Made by a program: the position numbers and the translations under genes. From Ursus arctos (Eukaryota; Chordata; Mammalia; Carnivora; Ursidae): DNA of 64,000 nt. The notes beneath the pieces were generated by a model. That model searched no databases and was not told where the DNA came from. It saw only the letters and a program-made list of their open reading frames with translations. Below, piece after piece: positions 46,961-59,569 of this stretch (the stretch's first letter is position 1; the number at the start of each line of letters is the position of its first letter). The stretch covers positions 15,020,423 to 15,084,422 of the forward strand of contig NW_026622852.1 of assembly GCF_023065955.2 (NCBI RefSeq), in the 5' to 3' direction.

Positions 46961-47925
46961 TTTGGGAAACATTTCTGATGACAAATTCTTCTTTTTCTTT
47001 AAATGCTTCAAATTTCAGGTGCCTGTCAATCTGTGTAGTCCCTGTTTTCCATTTCGAGCACAAAAAGAGAGATTCGCTTTCTATTTTCAAGGAACTTTAG
47101 AATATTCTTTTGTCAAGTATCTCCCTTTCAAAATGCTTAGATTTGGATTTGGTGGTATCCCGGAATGTTGTTCCACATCACCTTCCTCCTAAACTCTCTT
47201 TCCCCATGCACAGAAAAGCTTTGCTTTCCTGGAATATAAGGACTCTGCTCCAATGGGCCTCAAAAGAGGGACTCTGATGAAGAAAAGCCTTAAGCTTTCA
47301 TTCCTTTTGCTTTTAAAAGTCATTTTTCCATTATGAAATTTGTTTTTTACGGTTTTATTTTCTTCTCATGTAAATTTGTCTAATTTTGTCTTTAACATTT
47401 TTGCTTTGACCTTCGCACCCATCTTAACACTCCCCCCATATATGTTTCTTTGCTATTTAGTTCTTTGAGTTTCTCTGTGTTTTAATCTTTGTCTTGTCCA
47501 GCCTGCAAACTGACTCAGTTCACTTTTTAGCCTTCTGCTCTTGCTCTTTCACTGTGTACCTATGCAGAATTTCAGACATTGCAAAATGGCAGCTCAGAAA
47601 GGAGCCTTTGCAATTATCCTGTACAGCCGTGCTGAGTCTTTAACCTCTACAAAATAAAAACTACTCCCTACCTCCTTTGCTATCAGAGAAAGCAGTGAGA
47701 GAGGCTGGGGGGAAGGGAAGATAGTGATAAGGGGAAGGTTCAGGTCCAAGAAGTGCTAACCTGTATCTGGAAGTTGAGGGCGTGTGTCTGGAATGCTAAT
47801 GTCCTCCTCTGTGGAGTTCCCTTAAGTCCCCTAAGTGAGGTACAGTGAACGCAGGCACTTGAAACCTTGTAGGTAGGAGCTTTAAGATGGACCACACTTG
47901 AGAAACTCTTAGGTAGCCCTGAAGT
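46961..47925. other. Unassigned DNA
   Basis: No gene or clear repeat recognised. Confidence 0.3.
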
Positions 47926-47929
47926 GTGC

Positions 47930-48070
47930 TCTCAGTTTACACATCAACAGCCCAGGCAGCTTGTCTAAAGCCACAGTCAACACTAGAGATCCAGCCCTGG
48001 ATCTGCTACTCTCTGCCCAGACTTGTACCCTTACTCCAGAACCAGCAAAGCACCATCTGCATCTTATTCC
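47930..48070 (-). mobile_element. Possible MIR fragment, antisense
   Basis: GGCAGCTTGTCTAAAGCCAC and GATCCAGCCCTGGATCTGCT weakly resemble antisense MIR. The 110-codon frame at 47926-48258 spans this and the next MIR and is not a gene. Confidence 0.3.
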
Positions 48071-48214
48071 TGGGTCTTGACTCTTTCTCTGGTGGGTTTC
48101 GTTACGTGAACTCTTCTCTCAACTCAGGGACTCATTATGGCTGGCTCTGGCAGTTTTCCCTCAATCCTCACTTCTCCAACAGGCTTTATACCCACACAAA
48201 AGGTCAGGTGTGGA

Positions 48215-48360
48215 AACAAAGAAAAGGCAATTATCGTTTATTTAATCTTCACAACTAAGTGAGGAAGATGTAATTATTCTCGTTTCACAAAAGGGGAAAC
48301 TGAGGTTCAAGAAGGTGCAGTAACTTGTCCAAGGCTGCATAGTCCGTGGTAATCGACCCA
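48215..48360 (-). mobile_element. MIR, antisense
   Basis: TTTAATCTTCACAACTAAGT, TTTCACAAAAGGGGAAACTG and TAACTTGTCCAAGGCTGCAT. Confidence 0.7.
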
Positions 48361-48460
48361 CACACAGTACTACACGTGAACGCACAATGTGTGTTAGAAC
48401 TTCCATGGGCAAAGAAATGCTTTTTATCCATTCCCTCGTTGTGTTAAAAAATGTTCACGG

Positions 48461-48654
48461 GGCACCTGGGTGGCTCAGTCGTTAAGCGTCTGCCTTCGGC
48501 TCAGGGTGTGATCCCAGCCTTCTGGGATTGAGCCCTGCATTGGGCTCTCCGGGCTCTCTGCTCCGCTGGGAGCCTGTTCTTCCTCTCCCACTCCCCTTGC
48601 CTGTGTTCCCTCTCTCGCTGGCCGTCTGTCAAATAAATAAATAAAATCTTAAAA
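48461..48654 (+). mobile_element. SINEC, bear-type
   Basis: Head GGCACCTGGGTGGCTCAGTC preceded by shared Gs. The body has a small internal duplication, GGGCTCTCCGGGCTCTCTGC, near 48541-48562. The target duplication AAAAAATGTTCACGG is at 48446-48460 and 48655-48669. Confidence 0.94.
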
Positions 48655-48669
48655 AAAAAATGTTCACGG

Positions 48670-49034
48670 AACACCTATTATGGGTGGGGTGTCCTAAAAG
48701 CTTTAACTGTATTTAAATTCCAGTGTCATGGTTCCAAAAAACAAACCAAACTGTGTCTATGATTCTTTTGGAATGATTTCCAGAGAAAATGTACAACCCG
48801 TTCCGAATTATTGGGCTTGGTACTTTAAAGACATTGCCTATTTCTTTTGGTCACAAACGTTATGACCTGTATCATCTATGTCTTTTGCCAGACTTGGACA
48901 TGGAAGACTTTGAGCTGGTTCTAAAAATCAAAGACAAAGATGTGTTATAACTGAGGACAAGTGATGCCCAGACAGCTTTTTAGAGGAGTTCCATGGATAC
49001 TTGGCTACGTACTGTGAAGCATAGTAGGGTAAGC
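48670..49034. other. Unassigned DNA
   Basis: No recognised feature. Confidence 0.3.
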
Positions 49035-49290
49035 AAGAATAGAGAGGTGGGAATAGGAGAAACTTAGGTTTGAGTCTAGGGGCCACACCATTTACTAGCT
49101 GTCTGACCTCTTTAATCTCGCCAGGCCACAGCTGCCTTGTCTGTAAAACAGGAGCAATCATGGCACCAGGACTGTAACATTGCTGTGAAGATTACTAGAG
49201 GCAGTGCAGATAAAGCGTGCGGAACTAAGCACGGGCACACAGAAAATAATCAATAGAGAGAGTTATAATTCTCATTGTTATTGCTCTGGC
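49035..49290 (+). mobile_element. MIR
   Basis: CTTAGGTTTGAGTCTAGGGG, ACTAGCTGTCTGACCTCTTT, CTTGTCTGTAAAACAGGAGC and GCTGTGAAGATTACTAGAGG. Confidence 0.7.
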
Positions 49291-49490
49291 AATTAGAAGA
49301 GTTGCATACATTTTAATTTTTGCCTTCAAAAAAAAAGATCTCGATGACGTTGAAACCTAGAAATTTAGGACAGTGGTTTTGTGTTGGTTCTAGATCAATA
49401 ATTTGGACATGTGTTCTGGAATACAAGTGGACAATAATAAATTACACTCTTCCATTTCTATTTTAGTATTCCTAGTATGAATTATGGGTT

Positions 49491-49695
49491 TTATTTTTAA
49501 GATTTTATTTATTTATTTGAGAGAGAGAGAGAGAGAGTGAGAGAGCACAAGCAAGGGGAGCAGCAGAGGGAGAGGGAGAAGCAGGCTTCCTGCTGAGCAG
49601 GGATCCCAACACGGGGCTCAATCCCAGGACCATTCCTGGGATCGTGACCTGAGCGGAAGGCAGCCACTTAACCGACTGAGCCACCCAGGTGCTCC
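49491..49695 (-). mobile_element. SINEC, antisense
   Basis: TTTTTAAGATTTTATTTATT, (GA)n, then GAGCCACCCAGGTGCTCC. It has a small internal duplication around CCCAGGACCATTCCTGGG. The target duplication starts TGAATTATGG at 49478 and again at 49696. Confidence 0.93.
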
Positions 49696-49704
49696 TGAAT
49701 TATG

Positions 49705-52700
49705 GTTTTAGGTTAGCTAATGGAACTATCTAACACATAGTAACTTGTCTACCATTCTGAAATATGCAGTTGTTTGATCATTTCTGCTTTAATAAATTTT
49801 GCAAAAGAAAATTCCACTGACACTTATGACTGGCATAATGAACTCCACCTTCAGAAGGAAGATGTACTTTTCAAACAAATCTGTTTTTCAAATTATTCTT
49901 AACCTATGTATAATTAGCTTTCCAATTTCACCGGTTTCTATGTGACAATGTGTTAATAAAAGGAAATATAGAACATTAGCTTTTACCAACTACTAAAGAC
50001 ATCCATTTTAAAGAGAAACTGACTTTTGTCAAATCTTTTGATCATCTTTGTCATAAAATACGACTTACTGCCATTTCTCCGGAATTTGAAAAACTACAGG
50101 CCACAAGGACAAAAATTATATTAAAGGTTTAGTTCTTCAAACAACAAACCAACCCAGTTTGTTAGTCTTTTATTTTATATTTCTTTTCATATATTCTTCT
50201 TTTGTCTATAAAGATATTTTCAGTACCTCTGGCTGAAAAACCACAGATCACTGAAAGAAAATGTCTTTTGGATGATCTGCCTTAAAATTTAACAAGACTA
50301 AGATGTCATACTGTATTTCCCCCTTTTACATGAATCTAGAAAATTTTTCAGATGTTAAAAAAGCTATGATAAAATTTCAAGTGTTTAATTATTAAGAGCA
50401 ATTAGAATGTTACTTACCAGACATCAGTTCAGGTACTAACTTGCAATTTTTTTTTATTAGAAGTACAATTCAAATGACTGTCTGTCATAATAGTTAATAT
50501 ACATACAGTGATCTAAAAAGGAAATTAAAGCTACTCTTTTCATTTAAAAAAAAAATCAACCTAATCCCAATTCCAAAAATAAATAATGAAGCAAACTAGA
50601 ATCTTTTCAGGTGTTGGTTAACATGCAGCAGTGTTCTATATCAAAGTCAGGCTGTAAACTGTAAGTTGTTTTTGTTTTTTAGTTTAATATAGTCCCACTC
50701 TTACCCATAAAAAGGAAATCAGTTTTGAGTTACAGCACAGATATGAAAAGGAAATGTCAAGTGACAATATTACCAATATTACCAGTTAGTTACTTAAAAG
50801 CCCACTCGAGTTAAAAGCCAGTTAAATCCTGATTTAGAAGACTTCATGCACTATACGTAGATTTTACCACAGAGATCTCATACTTTATTCCTTTAGCCTA
50901 TTGTTTCTTATTTGACTTTTTTTTTTAAATTAAGTTAATGAAGTTGAGATAATAGGTAAAAGGTCAGGTTTAAAGAAGGAAAAAAATTACCCCACGGGGT
51001 TATTCAATAATGACTTTATGACTTGAGTTTCCACTTGAGCATGGGCTGTAATTCAAAAATCTCAAGTTATTTTAGTAAGATCTTATCGATTTGACTTTTT
51101 GGGGACCAATCCTTTTCCACCATTAACATTTGGACTCCAGAATAGTTCCACCTCAGATGCATACCAATATCGGTCTTGATTGATAATTACATGTTAGATT
51201 TAGATCAATTAGGAAAGCACACATACCACAAGTTTCTGGAGCAGGCCTTTCTGAGCTGATTTTCTTAACCTTACTTAATACATATATCCAATTTACTAAT
51301 AGGGCCAAAGTTCACCTGGAATTTGACAGAGCTCACTTAAGACGCAGGTTGGCAGATGGCATTGGTTTTTAGACAAAGTTCTTTCCCTTTTCTGCTCAAC
51401 TTCTCAAAATCAGGGTTACCTCAAAGCAAAAAACAAAACAAAACAAAAAACCAAAACACCTGAGATTTACAAAACACAGAAGAAAATCCACCAGAGAATT
51501 ATCTCAGTAACGGAAGTACTGGCAGGAGTGGAAGAACTTTTACATGCCCAACACTACACATTTTGGTCACCTTTTTATGGTACTTTTCACCTATTCCAAA
51601 TTGTAGAAGTTGAAGTAAACAACACACACACACACACAGACACACACAGACACGCGAACCCGAGAATACAATGCAAACTATAACTACTTTAAAATAAGTG
51701 AAAAACCTAAAGGCATTCTTGAGCCACAGTCTCCTACGTGCTACCCACCCTGGAGGACATATAATCAAGTCATATTCTGTCTTTTTTTTTTTTTTTTTTC
51801 AATTAGGTTGAAAGCAGTTTGAATAAGGCTACTGCCTCTACACAAATGGCACTAATTTTCCCATTTGGGGATAAGTCTTTTAACTTCAGCTGTTATGCCC
51901 CTGGCGAGGAAGTGGAGCTGAACTGGACAAGACTAAAAAGATTTCCTGGGTTTGATTTGCTGTGGATCAAGTAGTTGGCTTTGCAAATGGCAGAAAGGAC
52001 TCCTCTTTTCTCTGCCACTGCTAACTCACGGGACTCCGTGTAAAAGGCCTGTGGGGAATCAGACTGCCAGAATTTCTCTTCTAGTTCTGAATTCATGTGG
52101 ACACAGGCTTCTGAGCAGAACTTGATCAACCCACGTAGCTTCTTTTATTAATTTTCTCCTCACGGTTTTTCATCCCTCAGCACTCAATCCTTTGTCAGAG
52201 GCAGCACAGATACAGAAATGGAAACTGGGCCACAAACTACTTAGCATAAATGCCTCCCCACCCCGGCCAATAAAAATTGCATTTTCCCCTTGCTAAAAGT
52301 ATAATTTGTAATTAATATAATCATTCTTATTTTACTTAAAGGAGAGTGCTATTTGTAATGTTAAAAATAGTTCCTCAAAAGGGGCAGTTCTCTTAAAATG
52401 AAAACTAGTTATTTAATTAACTTTTATAATACATTTAATTTATAAATTGGTCTCAAATATTGAATAGCTTCTCTGTTGGCATTCAGACAATACAGAGTAG
52501 GCTGTATATTCGATAAAGCCATAATTAAAGATTTTCAAATGAGATTTATTTTTTTCTGGTGTCTGCTGTATTAAAACACTCAATAACTACATACTAGCTA
52601 AAAAGTCGATTATACAATAAAGTAGAGAGTGCTAGGGAATCTGACTAATGTGGATAAATTTTGATCCTAAAATCTTCTTTTTCACCCTTTCCCTGCTGCG

Positions 52701-54600
52701 AACCAACACACGTATATACCGTGATCATGCTTGGATTTTTTCGCTTCATCTCTATCTTCTTCAAAATTATTTTGATAATTTTCTGGACTCCACTGCTCAT
52801 ATTGATGTGGAGAAAAAAAGTCTCAATAGTCCTTAACAAAGCAAGCACATTAGGGCCCTTATATTTTACCAATGAAATATCTGATTTACTTTCTATAAAC
52901 TTACATGTTTAATAGAGAGGACATAGTTTAAATGTCCTTAGTGAAAACACATTTTGCAATACAAAGATCAAATTTCATTATTTCTTATTTAAGACTGGCC
53001 TACTCTAAATTCAAAAAGGTTTTTTTCTAGTCTACAGAAATGTATCTTAACAGAAAATAAACTTGATCCTACAAAAATTTTTGAAACACTTGGGAGATTG
53101 TTATTAAGGAAACAGTCTGTTAAATATATCAAGAAACTGTTAAAACATAATTACTGATTTTTTGTTATTTTACCTTATGACTTCAAAGAATAGGAAAAGA
53201 ACTATCAAAAACATTCTCCCAGAATCATAGCATTATATGTATTCTAAAATGTCTTCGAGAAGCCATTTTTATCTTATAGCTAGATTTTATCCTGAAATGT
53301 TAATAATAAGGGATTTAATCTATTGCTTTTTTACAGTTTTAAGTTTGTTAAGAGACCGTATGGTGTTTATATGTTAAAAATACCTAGATACATCAAGTAA
53401 AGAAAAGCTGTGGCAATTATATGAAAAATTTAAGGACACCTGTCACTAAAATGTCAATGTCCCAAGCAAAAGACATCTTACTAACCTTTGAATTATCCCA
53501 TATAGGTACCAACAAAATTTAACTATAACTTTCATTTTAAGATAAACCAAAATAAATACATATTTTTTTATTCTAGGAAAAAATCCTATGCAGGAACTCT
53601 TCTATTTGATGCACTTTAATACTGCTCACTTGAGTATTTGAGATATATAAGTATGCGTTCTCCTTAAAATTCTAACAGTACAATATGTGATTTTATGCTA
53701 CTTTTTTATTTTACTTCCTCAAGCATTTTTATAGCTTCTTGAATAGCTATCTAGTTATTACACTGTAAAAAAATGATATCCTTAACTTTTTTCCCACTTG
53801 CATTTTAAAAACCTATGCTCAAGTATGAAGCATTTTATACCTCCCTTCTTAATTGTCTATTTAAAATTTCAAAAAAAGCCAACAGTTAATGTTATCACTC
53901 AAGAGCTTTGTCTCTGACACATGCTTTTCAGAACTATAAAATTTCACCCAGAGAATAACTCTGTATCTTTTAAAGGAGCTTCTTGACTTTTCCCCATGTC
54001 TGCCAGTCTGGTAAGCGATATCGACATGGTAAGTCCCAATGCGATATAAATAAAAAATAAACACCATCATAAACTGAGAATTCTATAAAGTCCGAAAATT
54101 CTATTAAGATAGACACAAACATTTTTTTTTCATTTGGAGGCCTAAAATTCAACTTAAGACGTATTTTACATCCCAAGATCAAGGAAACTGCTCAACTTTC
54201 ATGAGGCTCTGTCACAAGTTAAGAAAAAAAGGTGGGGGGCAGGCTATAGTTCTTACGGGTGGGCTTAAACCACTGTTATTTTTGCATTTATTCCTTAAAA
54301 GGCCTTCACTGAAGGATTAAGTTCTGCAAACAATGAAAAAATAATCAATATTAGACTTGAAAAAAATTACTTAAAACTCACTCCTTGCCTCAACCAAACA
54401 CAAACTCCACAACAAATAAACCTAAACTTGGCTGTCAGTTTTAAATCCATTTTTTTTTTTTACCAGTTCAAGCACAATTTCTTTAAAACAAAGTGTAAAC
54501 TAGAATACTGTTTAAATTTCTGTCCACGAGAGACACATTTCAATGCACAGGTAATAAACTCCTAAGGAAAATAAAGAGGCTCATTTTCCCAATTTCACTT
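49705..54600. other. SINE-free AT-rich flank of the CpG island
   Basis: No SINEC, MIR or L2 is recognised in this 4.9 kb. It contains a (CA)n tract at 51622-51660, a poly(T) at 51781-51799, and many short AT runs. Open frames (for example 51499-51768 and 52645-52912) have no recognised domain. It may hold conserved regulatory sequence or intron of a gene using the island, but nothing in the sequence proves it. Confidence 0.35.
51622..51660. repeat. (CA)n microsatellite, interrupted
   Basis: CA repeats broken by CAGA units. Confidence 0.9.
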
Positions 54601-55344
54601 CAAGCTGCCATGATTTCAGTGAAGGAAGCAGAGAGGCCCAATTCCAGAACCCAGAGTCGCCAGGGCGGTGAGGGGCGTCCGGCCACAGCCTCAGCTCCCA
54701 CCCAAGTGTAGGTCTTGAGCCGTCATTCTCAGTCCTAGTACCACCTGTGGAGGGGCAAAAGCGGTCCCGCAAGAAGCCTATTGAGGGGTCACTAGGGCTT
54801 AAGTTTTCCTTAACTTCTCGCCTGCCACCGCGGCGCTAGGTGAACACTTCGGTCGTGTTTTCACGACTGCCATTGTCTCGCTGCAGGATGGGAGGCTCTC
54901 TTAAGGGACGCACTGTTGGAAAAACCACGATTTTGCAGAGCATCACTTTCCCACCCATATTCGGCGAAAATAAACTCTAATCCGACCAGGTGGGGAGTTA
55001 AAACTCGCCTGACTTCCCCTCCCCCGAAGAGGGGAGCAAGCAGAGCAAGTTGCAAAGTGACAATCTGAATTTGAACTAGCGAACGGGCTCCCCTCAAACA
55101 GCGCTGGTTGAGAGCGCTCGCCCCCCAACGCGCTCCCGGACACCCACAGTTCCTCCTTCGCCGTTTAGGGGAAGACAGCGGGACCCGCGACTTCCGAGGT
55201 CAGGCCAGGGAAACAACCTGCTCTTGGGGCAAGAGGAGGAGAAGGTTCTGCGCAGAGCCAGGGCCGCCGTGGCCGGCCGCAGCATCCCCGCCCGGGTGCC
55301 CGCGGCGCAGACTGCAGAGTGCGGGGGCCCGAGCACCCCTCTTA

Positions 55345-55355
55345 ACTCGGTAAGG
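55345..55355 (+). other. Candidate splice donor of a non-coding first exon
   Basis: The sequence ACTCG|GTAAGG, with the exon ending at 55,349, closely matches the donor consensus, lies inside the island and is on the strand without ATGs. If used, the first exon would be 5' UTR with the coding exons to the right of the window. Other weaker donors exist on both strands (for example CAG|GTAGAT on - near 56,337), so this is a candidate only. Confidence 0.35.
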
Positions 55356-55754
55356 GACGCGCCCCAGCCCCGCTGCCGCGCGTTCCTCGCTTACGGGCCG
55401 GTCTGCAGACTCGCCGCCCACCCTCCAGCGCCGGCCGCCCCCCCACCCCAGTCGGTCGCCGCCTCACCGCTGGGGTCCGCGCGGGCGCCGCGGTCGGGGA
55501 CGCGCGCCTTTCTCCTCTGGGCGCCGGACGTGGAGCCTGCGCGCCCCAAGTTGTGCGCAGATCGAAGCCGCTCTCGAAGCTCCTCCGGGGAGGCCGTCCG
55601 GGCCTCCGAGCCCCGGCTCCTCGCGGGCGCCGGCGGAGTGGACATCCCCGCACCTCCGCCTCAGCGGCACCTCCGCCCCATCCACACCTGCCGCCGCGGG
55701 GCCGCCTCGGCCGCGGCTCCTCCCCAGCTCCGCCCCTCGCCCGCGCCCCGCCCC

Positions 55755-55794
55755 ACCGCCGCCACCGCCTCCGCCACCTCCGCCGCCGCCGCGG
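55755..55794. repeat. CCG/CCA/CCT trinucleotide stretch
   Basis: Runs of CCGCCGCCACCGCC type, ending in (CCG)4, within the CpG island. On the - strand it would read as a poly-glycine run in one open frame. In a transcript it would be a structured GC-rich UTR element, and it could vary in length. Confidence 0.85.
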
Positions 55795-56249
55795 GAAAAA
55801 GGGGGGAGGAAAGAGGCTCCCCGGCCGCGGAGCGCGAGCCTAGGCGTTGCATCTCCTCCCTCGCGCTGGGGCGGGACTCGGGTCTCTCCACTGCAGCTCG
55901 GCTCCCGAACGCCGGAATTTGGTGGGGAAGCGGCAGTCACGACAGCCCCTCTGGCCACCGCAGCCTTTTGCGGGCGGAAGCTTCTCGCAGAGAGTCTGAG
56001 CTAAGGAAGGGAGAGGCTCCCACCTGCGAGAGCCGGAGCTCCTCCGTGCACTCTCGGATTCCAAACTTAGAAAACTGTACAGCGGAAGTGCCTCCTCGGT
56101 CGGACCCTTGCATTTGTAGGGGTCTTCTAAAACCGTGCCTGGTAGCGTGGGCCCCGCGGTTGAGCTGGCTTTAGAGCAAGGTGGGGAGTCCTTCCATCTG
56201 GAGCGGCCGCATTCGCCACCCTGTGGGTGCTTCGAGGCCTTTCTCAGAT

Positions 56250-57705
56250 GCCATCTCCACCACGAATTTTTTCCAGGTGCTTTCACCCGCGGCCCAGATT
56301 TGATTTCGCCCTGTTTTGGATAGCCAGGGCTCTCTGAATCTACCTGCTGGCCCCTCCTTTGGCTGAGAGCGCTTTGGGAAATGCAATGGGTCATCTCTAA
56401 ACACTTTAGTTATTTTTATCGTGCAGTGCGGGCTCGGTATTCAGTACTGTAGAATACAAGCAGAAAGATTTATGCTCGCCTAATCCTTTCCACTTGGATT
56501 GAAATTCTTTGAAGCAGAGGCTACAATAAGTTGCTCATCTCTGGAAGTTTTCAAGTAAATACTGAACGGTAGTTGGCAGGGTGGTCGCACCATGTGACCT
56601 AGCCAGATTTTTCCGGCGGTCCTACTTATCTATATCCTCCGAGAGCCCAGCTTGGCGACTAGCATCTGGATTTTGGGAGGGGGGGGTGCGGGTGCAGGGT
56701 AGTTGTGTTTCTGTGTGTGAACATAGTTTGTTTTTGGCAAAGGTCGGTCTAACTCCCACAAAGAAAAATTCCAAGGGGGGGGGGGCGAAGCAAAGTTCAT
56801 AGTGGTATTTGATTGATGGTGGAATATATCTCTGTGTGAAAAATCGTTTCTTCAATCACAATGAAAAATCTTCATCAGATGTTGACTAATGAGTTGGTAT
56901 TTCCTACAGTCTCCGTTTCTTAGCCAACTATGTAAGTCCAAAGCAGATGATGTATTACATAAATTATTTTTGCATGAGCACTTGGGATAAGGACTATATG
57001 AAAGATACAAATTTAAAATTTTCTGTATAAAATATAGTTGAATAAAATGTTCATATACCATTTGTCATTTCAGACACTTAAGTGTATGTTTTGAGTTGTG
57101 AGGTCAGTCGTATTTAATGGTTATTAGTATTAGGTAAACAGGTAGGATTCAAAGAAACTCATCTACAGTTCAGCTTAAAACAGGTTGAAAGCATGAACTC
57201 TCTTAAAGAACTGAAAAATCTGAAGCCATCTTGACTATCTTGAACGAGAAATAAAGAACAGAAATTAACACTGTTATTGCCGTTAAAATATTCCCAATAA
57301 TTTGAAAATGTTTTCAAATTCTATAGTCACAGTATAAAGGAAAAAGCAAATATTTTGCACATCATGAAAAATGTGCCTTAAGATGTAAAAGATTATGAAA
57401 CTTAGAGCTAAGTGCTTTTAAATATACATATAAACATATAAAATATATTTATAAATATGTATTTATTTAGCAAAACCTGTTCGTAGAAAACTCAAAATTA
57501 AAATCATTCTTTGAAGTAAAAAAAAAAAAATACTACTCTAACTTTATCATGGAAAAAATATAGTATCATCAAACTCAAATAGCTGTTTTAAACATAATAT
57601 GTAGAAAGGAAAAAGATTTCATTATAAATGAGTTCCATAACACAAGACTGTATCCAAAGTCCAATAGGAAAGATATTGAATATGCAAGCATAAGCATTTC
57701 ATTTG
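56250..57705. other. Right shore of the CpG island, otherwise unassigned
   Basis: CpG density falls off. There is a possible G-quadruplex motif at 56,675-56,699 and an 11-G run near 56,775. After 56,850 the DNA is AT-rich with no recognised exon or repeat. Confidence 0.35.
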
Positions 57706-57719
57706 TGGAACACATTTTT

Positions 57720-57938
57720 ATTTTTTATTTTATTTTATTTTTTTAAAGATTTTTATTTATTTATTTGACAGAGAGAGAGACAGCCAGCGAGAGAGGGAAC
57801 ACAAGCAGGGGGTGTGGGAGAGGAAGAAGCAGGCTCCCAATGGAGCGGGGAGCCCAATGTGGGGCTCGATCCCAGGACTCCCGGATCATACCCTGGGCCG
57901 AAGGCAGACACTCAATGACTGAGCCACCCAGGTGCCCC
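57720..57938 (-). mobile_element. SINEC, antisense, bear-type
   Basis: A long T-rich tail complement, GACAGCCAGCGAGAGAGGGA, and head complement GAGCCACCCAGGTGCCCC. The target duplication TGGAACACATTTTT / TGGAACACATCTTT is at 57706-57719 and 57939-57952. Confidence 0.95.
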
Positions 57939-57952
57939 TGGAACACATCTTT

Positions 57953-59560
57953 AAACTTTTATACAAAGCCCAGAACAATGTTATAGAAAAGATTATACGA
58001 TTGCTTAACCAAAATTATATATCATAATATGATGAATAAAAAGAGCCAATGAAGGGATAATTCACCTCAAGCAGTAAAATCAACCCAAACAAAAACTATT
58101 TCAAGCCCATAGCAAGAGAAAGAATTCTCTTTTAGACTTCGATTTGAGGCAAACACACTGTTTGCCCCAACACAAATACACATACTATCACAGTAAAGCC
58201 AGAGTTGATAGAACACAGCCATAAATGGCTCCTATGGCAAATCACGTAGGCATCTTCAGCTTTATCAAAAGGGCTGGCCCAGGGCTCACATACAACTCTT
58301 TGCTCACATTTTACTCCATAATCATGACAGCACTGTCTGAAATTTAAGAATTTCCTCTTTAATCTTTATCTGCAAGGGAAAGATGAACTACTATTTACTT
58401 TCTAGCTTACCTGATGATGAGCACCAAGGCCATATTTTCTCCCAGCATCTAAATAATCTCTAAATAGATTATAACTTACAAGAGTTATCTTATTGTTTCA
58501 ATTGTTAATAATTTTTGTATTCTAAAACTGTTCTGTTACTGATCACATCTTTCCATATCCACTGACCATCAAGGAATTTCAGAGGAGAGTGGAATAGAAT
58601 CTTTACCTCATTTTAAGTTTTTACAAAGTTAACACCTAAGGTTATGCACACATAAATATACTTCACCCATACCTACCCCTCACCTTTGCACACAAATGAG
58701 CACAGGACTTATGGGAGTAGAAGGACTAAGATACCTCTTTCAAAAATATGTACTTAAAGTAATTATGAAGCAAATCATTAACAAAAAGTCTACAAAATAT
58801 ACTTTCTATTCTGTTTTTAGTTAATTTATTTAGAAAAAAATTTCCCCTGTATGCAAACCCAAATTCTGATTATTATTGGTATTATTTTTGAACATTGACA
58901 TGGTGCAAGAGGCATGGGAAAGAATTTCTGCTAGAGGCCTTTCTGTCATCCTTTAAAATTCTGATGAGTTTTATATGGAATATAGCAGATAATTTCAGTT
59001 GAAGTGATTCACCCCTTTGATGACATTGACAAGTATTTTTAATGTTTTCTTTTTAGTGAAAAAAATCTTGTTAAAAGACAACAGAACCTATATAAAATGT
59101 TAAAGTCTCTTAAAACTACATGGTGGGTATACGAATATCTGACATTATTTTGAAATGTTTCATAATTAAGAATAAAAATTGAAATTAATAAGAAAATACA
59201 ACATTGAAGTCATTTAAAAATTACTTGTGATGTCCTATTTGTCCTTACACAATTTTTAACACTTTGGTTATCTTTCATTTGTAAACATTTTTTGCTGGCT
59301 GCAATCTCAGGCTTGCTACTTTCTGAGTAAGAGTTCTAACTGTGGGGAGAGGAGAGAAAGAATCATTTTGGTGCATAGAGAAAGGGAAAAATGAATATTT
59401 CCAAAAGAAACAATGCCACATTTTTTCGAGTAAATTTTGTAGTTAAAATAGGAGCAAGCTGAAAATGTTTTGTGACTATATCTTTTGTCCCATACTGAGT
59501 TTGGAATGTTATTTTGCCTGGTAGTGTCATTCTCTCTGAACAAGTAATCAAAAACACACA
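57953..59560. other. Unassigned AT-rich DNA
   Basis: No gene or repeat family recognised. Confidence 0.3.
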
Positions 59561-59569
59561 TTTTATTTT

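Larger units (their letters stand above)
54800..56100. promoter_or_regulatory. CpG-island promoter
   Basis: CpG density and G+C rise sharply here, with the core at 55,100-55,980, against an AT-rich background with very few CpGs. Visible promoter motifs include several GC boxes (CTCCGCCCC near 55,729; CCCCGCCCC at 55,746-55,754; GGGGCGGGAC near 55,868), an E2F-like GCGGGAAA near 55,790, and GCGCA-type NRF1 half sites. No TATA box is evident, which fits a dispersed-start housekeeping or developmental promoter. In mammals such islands nearly always mark promoters. Direction is not proven, but the ATG-free + strand and the donor at 55,349/55,350 favour +. The gene served is not identifiable here. 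Confidence 0.9.

Noticed and set aside
55464..55958. 164-codon - strand frame with a poly-glycine run
   Set aside because: The glycine run is only the complement of the CCG/CCA repeat. Overlapping frames on both strands are equally open, and no domain is recognised.
55224..56174. 316-codon open frame on + through the CpG island
   Set aside because: It begins at TTG, not ATG, and there is no ATG anywhere on this strand until 56,248. The product is a low-complexity Ala/Pro/Arg/Ser sequence. GC-rich DNA has few stop codons, so a long chance frame is expected.
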